Positions 5,815-5,835 of a stretch of 5,835 bases of DNA are shown here, in pieces. Under the pieces are notes generated by a model. That model saw only the letters and a list, made by a program, of their open reading frames with translations, did not search any database and was not told the origin of the DNA. The stretch spans positions 1-5,835 of the forward strand of contig JAQSWE010000177.1 of NCBI GenBank assembly GCA_029266795.1. Direction: 5' to 3'. How positions within the stretch are numbered: the first letter of the stretch is position 1; every line of letters starts with the position of its first letter. The position numbers were made by a program, and so were the translations under genes. The stretch comes from Alphaproteobacteria bacterium. GTDB taxonomy: Bacteria > Pseudomonadota > Alphaproteobacteria > Micavibrionales > UBA2020.

Positions 5815-5835
5815 AAGCGACGAATTTATTTTCGC

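Noticed and set aside
5815..5835. A hairpin terminator after folD
   Set aside because: Only a 4-bp GCGA/TCGC pairing is visible before the window ends, with no T-run. It cannot be judged without more sequence.

Overview
The window looks like a chromosomal segment of a moderately GC-rich Gram-negative bacterium, most likely an alphaproteobacterium. The support is the neighbouring secreted and cytosolic cyclophilins, the yggT-folD pair, and a TTAA-N7-TTAAC motif of the CtrA type in the central intergenic region. This placement is an inference; there is no rRNA or other taxonomic marker. Coding density is high. I see no mobile element, tRNA, rRNA or CRISPR array.

Layout: four genes lie on the minus strand on the left and two on the plus strand on the right, diverging from a 204-base AT-rich intergenic region (4406-4609). 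From the left edge: (i) a large secreted-type subtilisin/kexin-like serine protease with a P-domain. It starts at a TTG codon at 1657 and runs off the window, just as a domain resembling the serralysin (peptidase M10) C-terminal region begins. (ii) A strong bidirectional hairpin terminator (1777-1807) separates it from (iii) a tandem pair of cyclophilin peptidyl-prolyl isomerases. One is predicted periplasmic (signal peptide) and one cytoplasmic, about 79% identical over 146 residues. (iv) An unrecognised 484-residue exported protein with a tetratricopeptide-like C-terminus lies upstream of the pair in the same direction.

On the right, yggT (small inner-membrane protein) and folD (methylenetetrahydrofolate dehydrogenase/cyclohydrolase) are separated by 5 bases and probably form one transcript. 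The region between the divergent units holds the CtrA-like box, a 14-bp operator-like palindrome, and a 10-bp inverted repeat whose downstream arm covers the yggT ribosome binding site.

Three adjacent left-hand genes encode envelope or extracellular products (protease, periplasmic isomerase, exported TPR-like protein), but nothing shows that they act together. FolD and the cyclophilins are ordinary housekeeping functions. I see no clear novel defence or mobile system. The most interesting items are the protease architecture, the possible CtrA control of the divergent region, the young cyclophilin duplication and the unrecognised exported protein.
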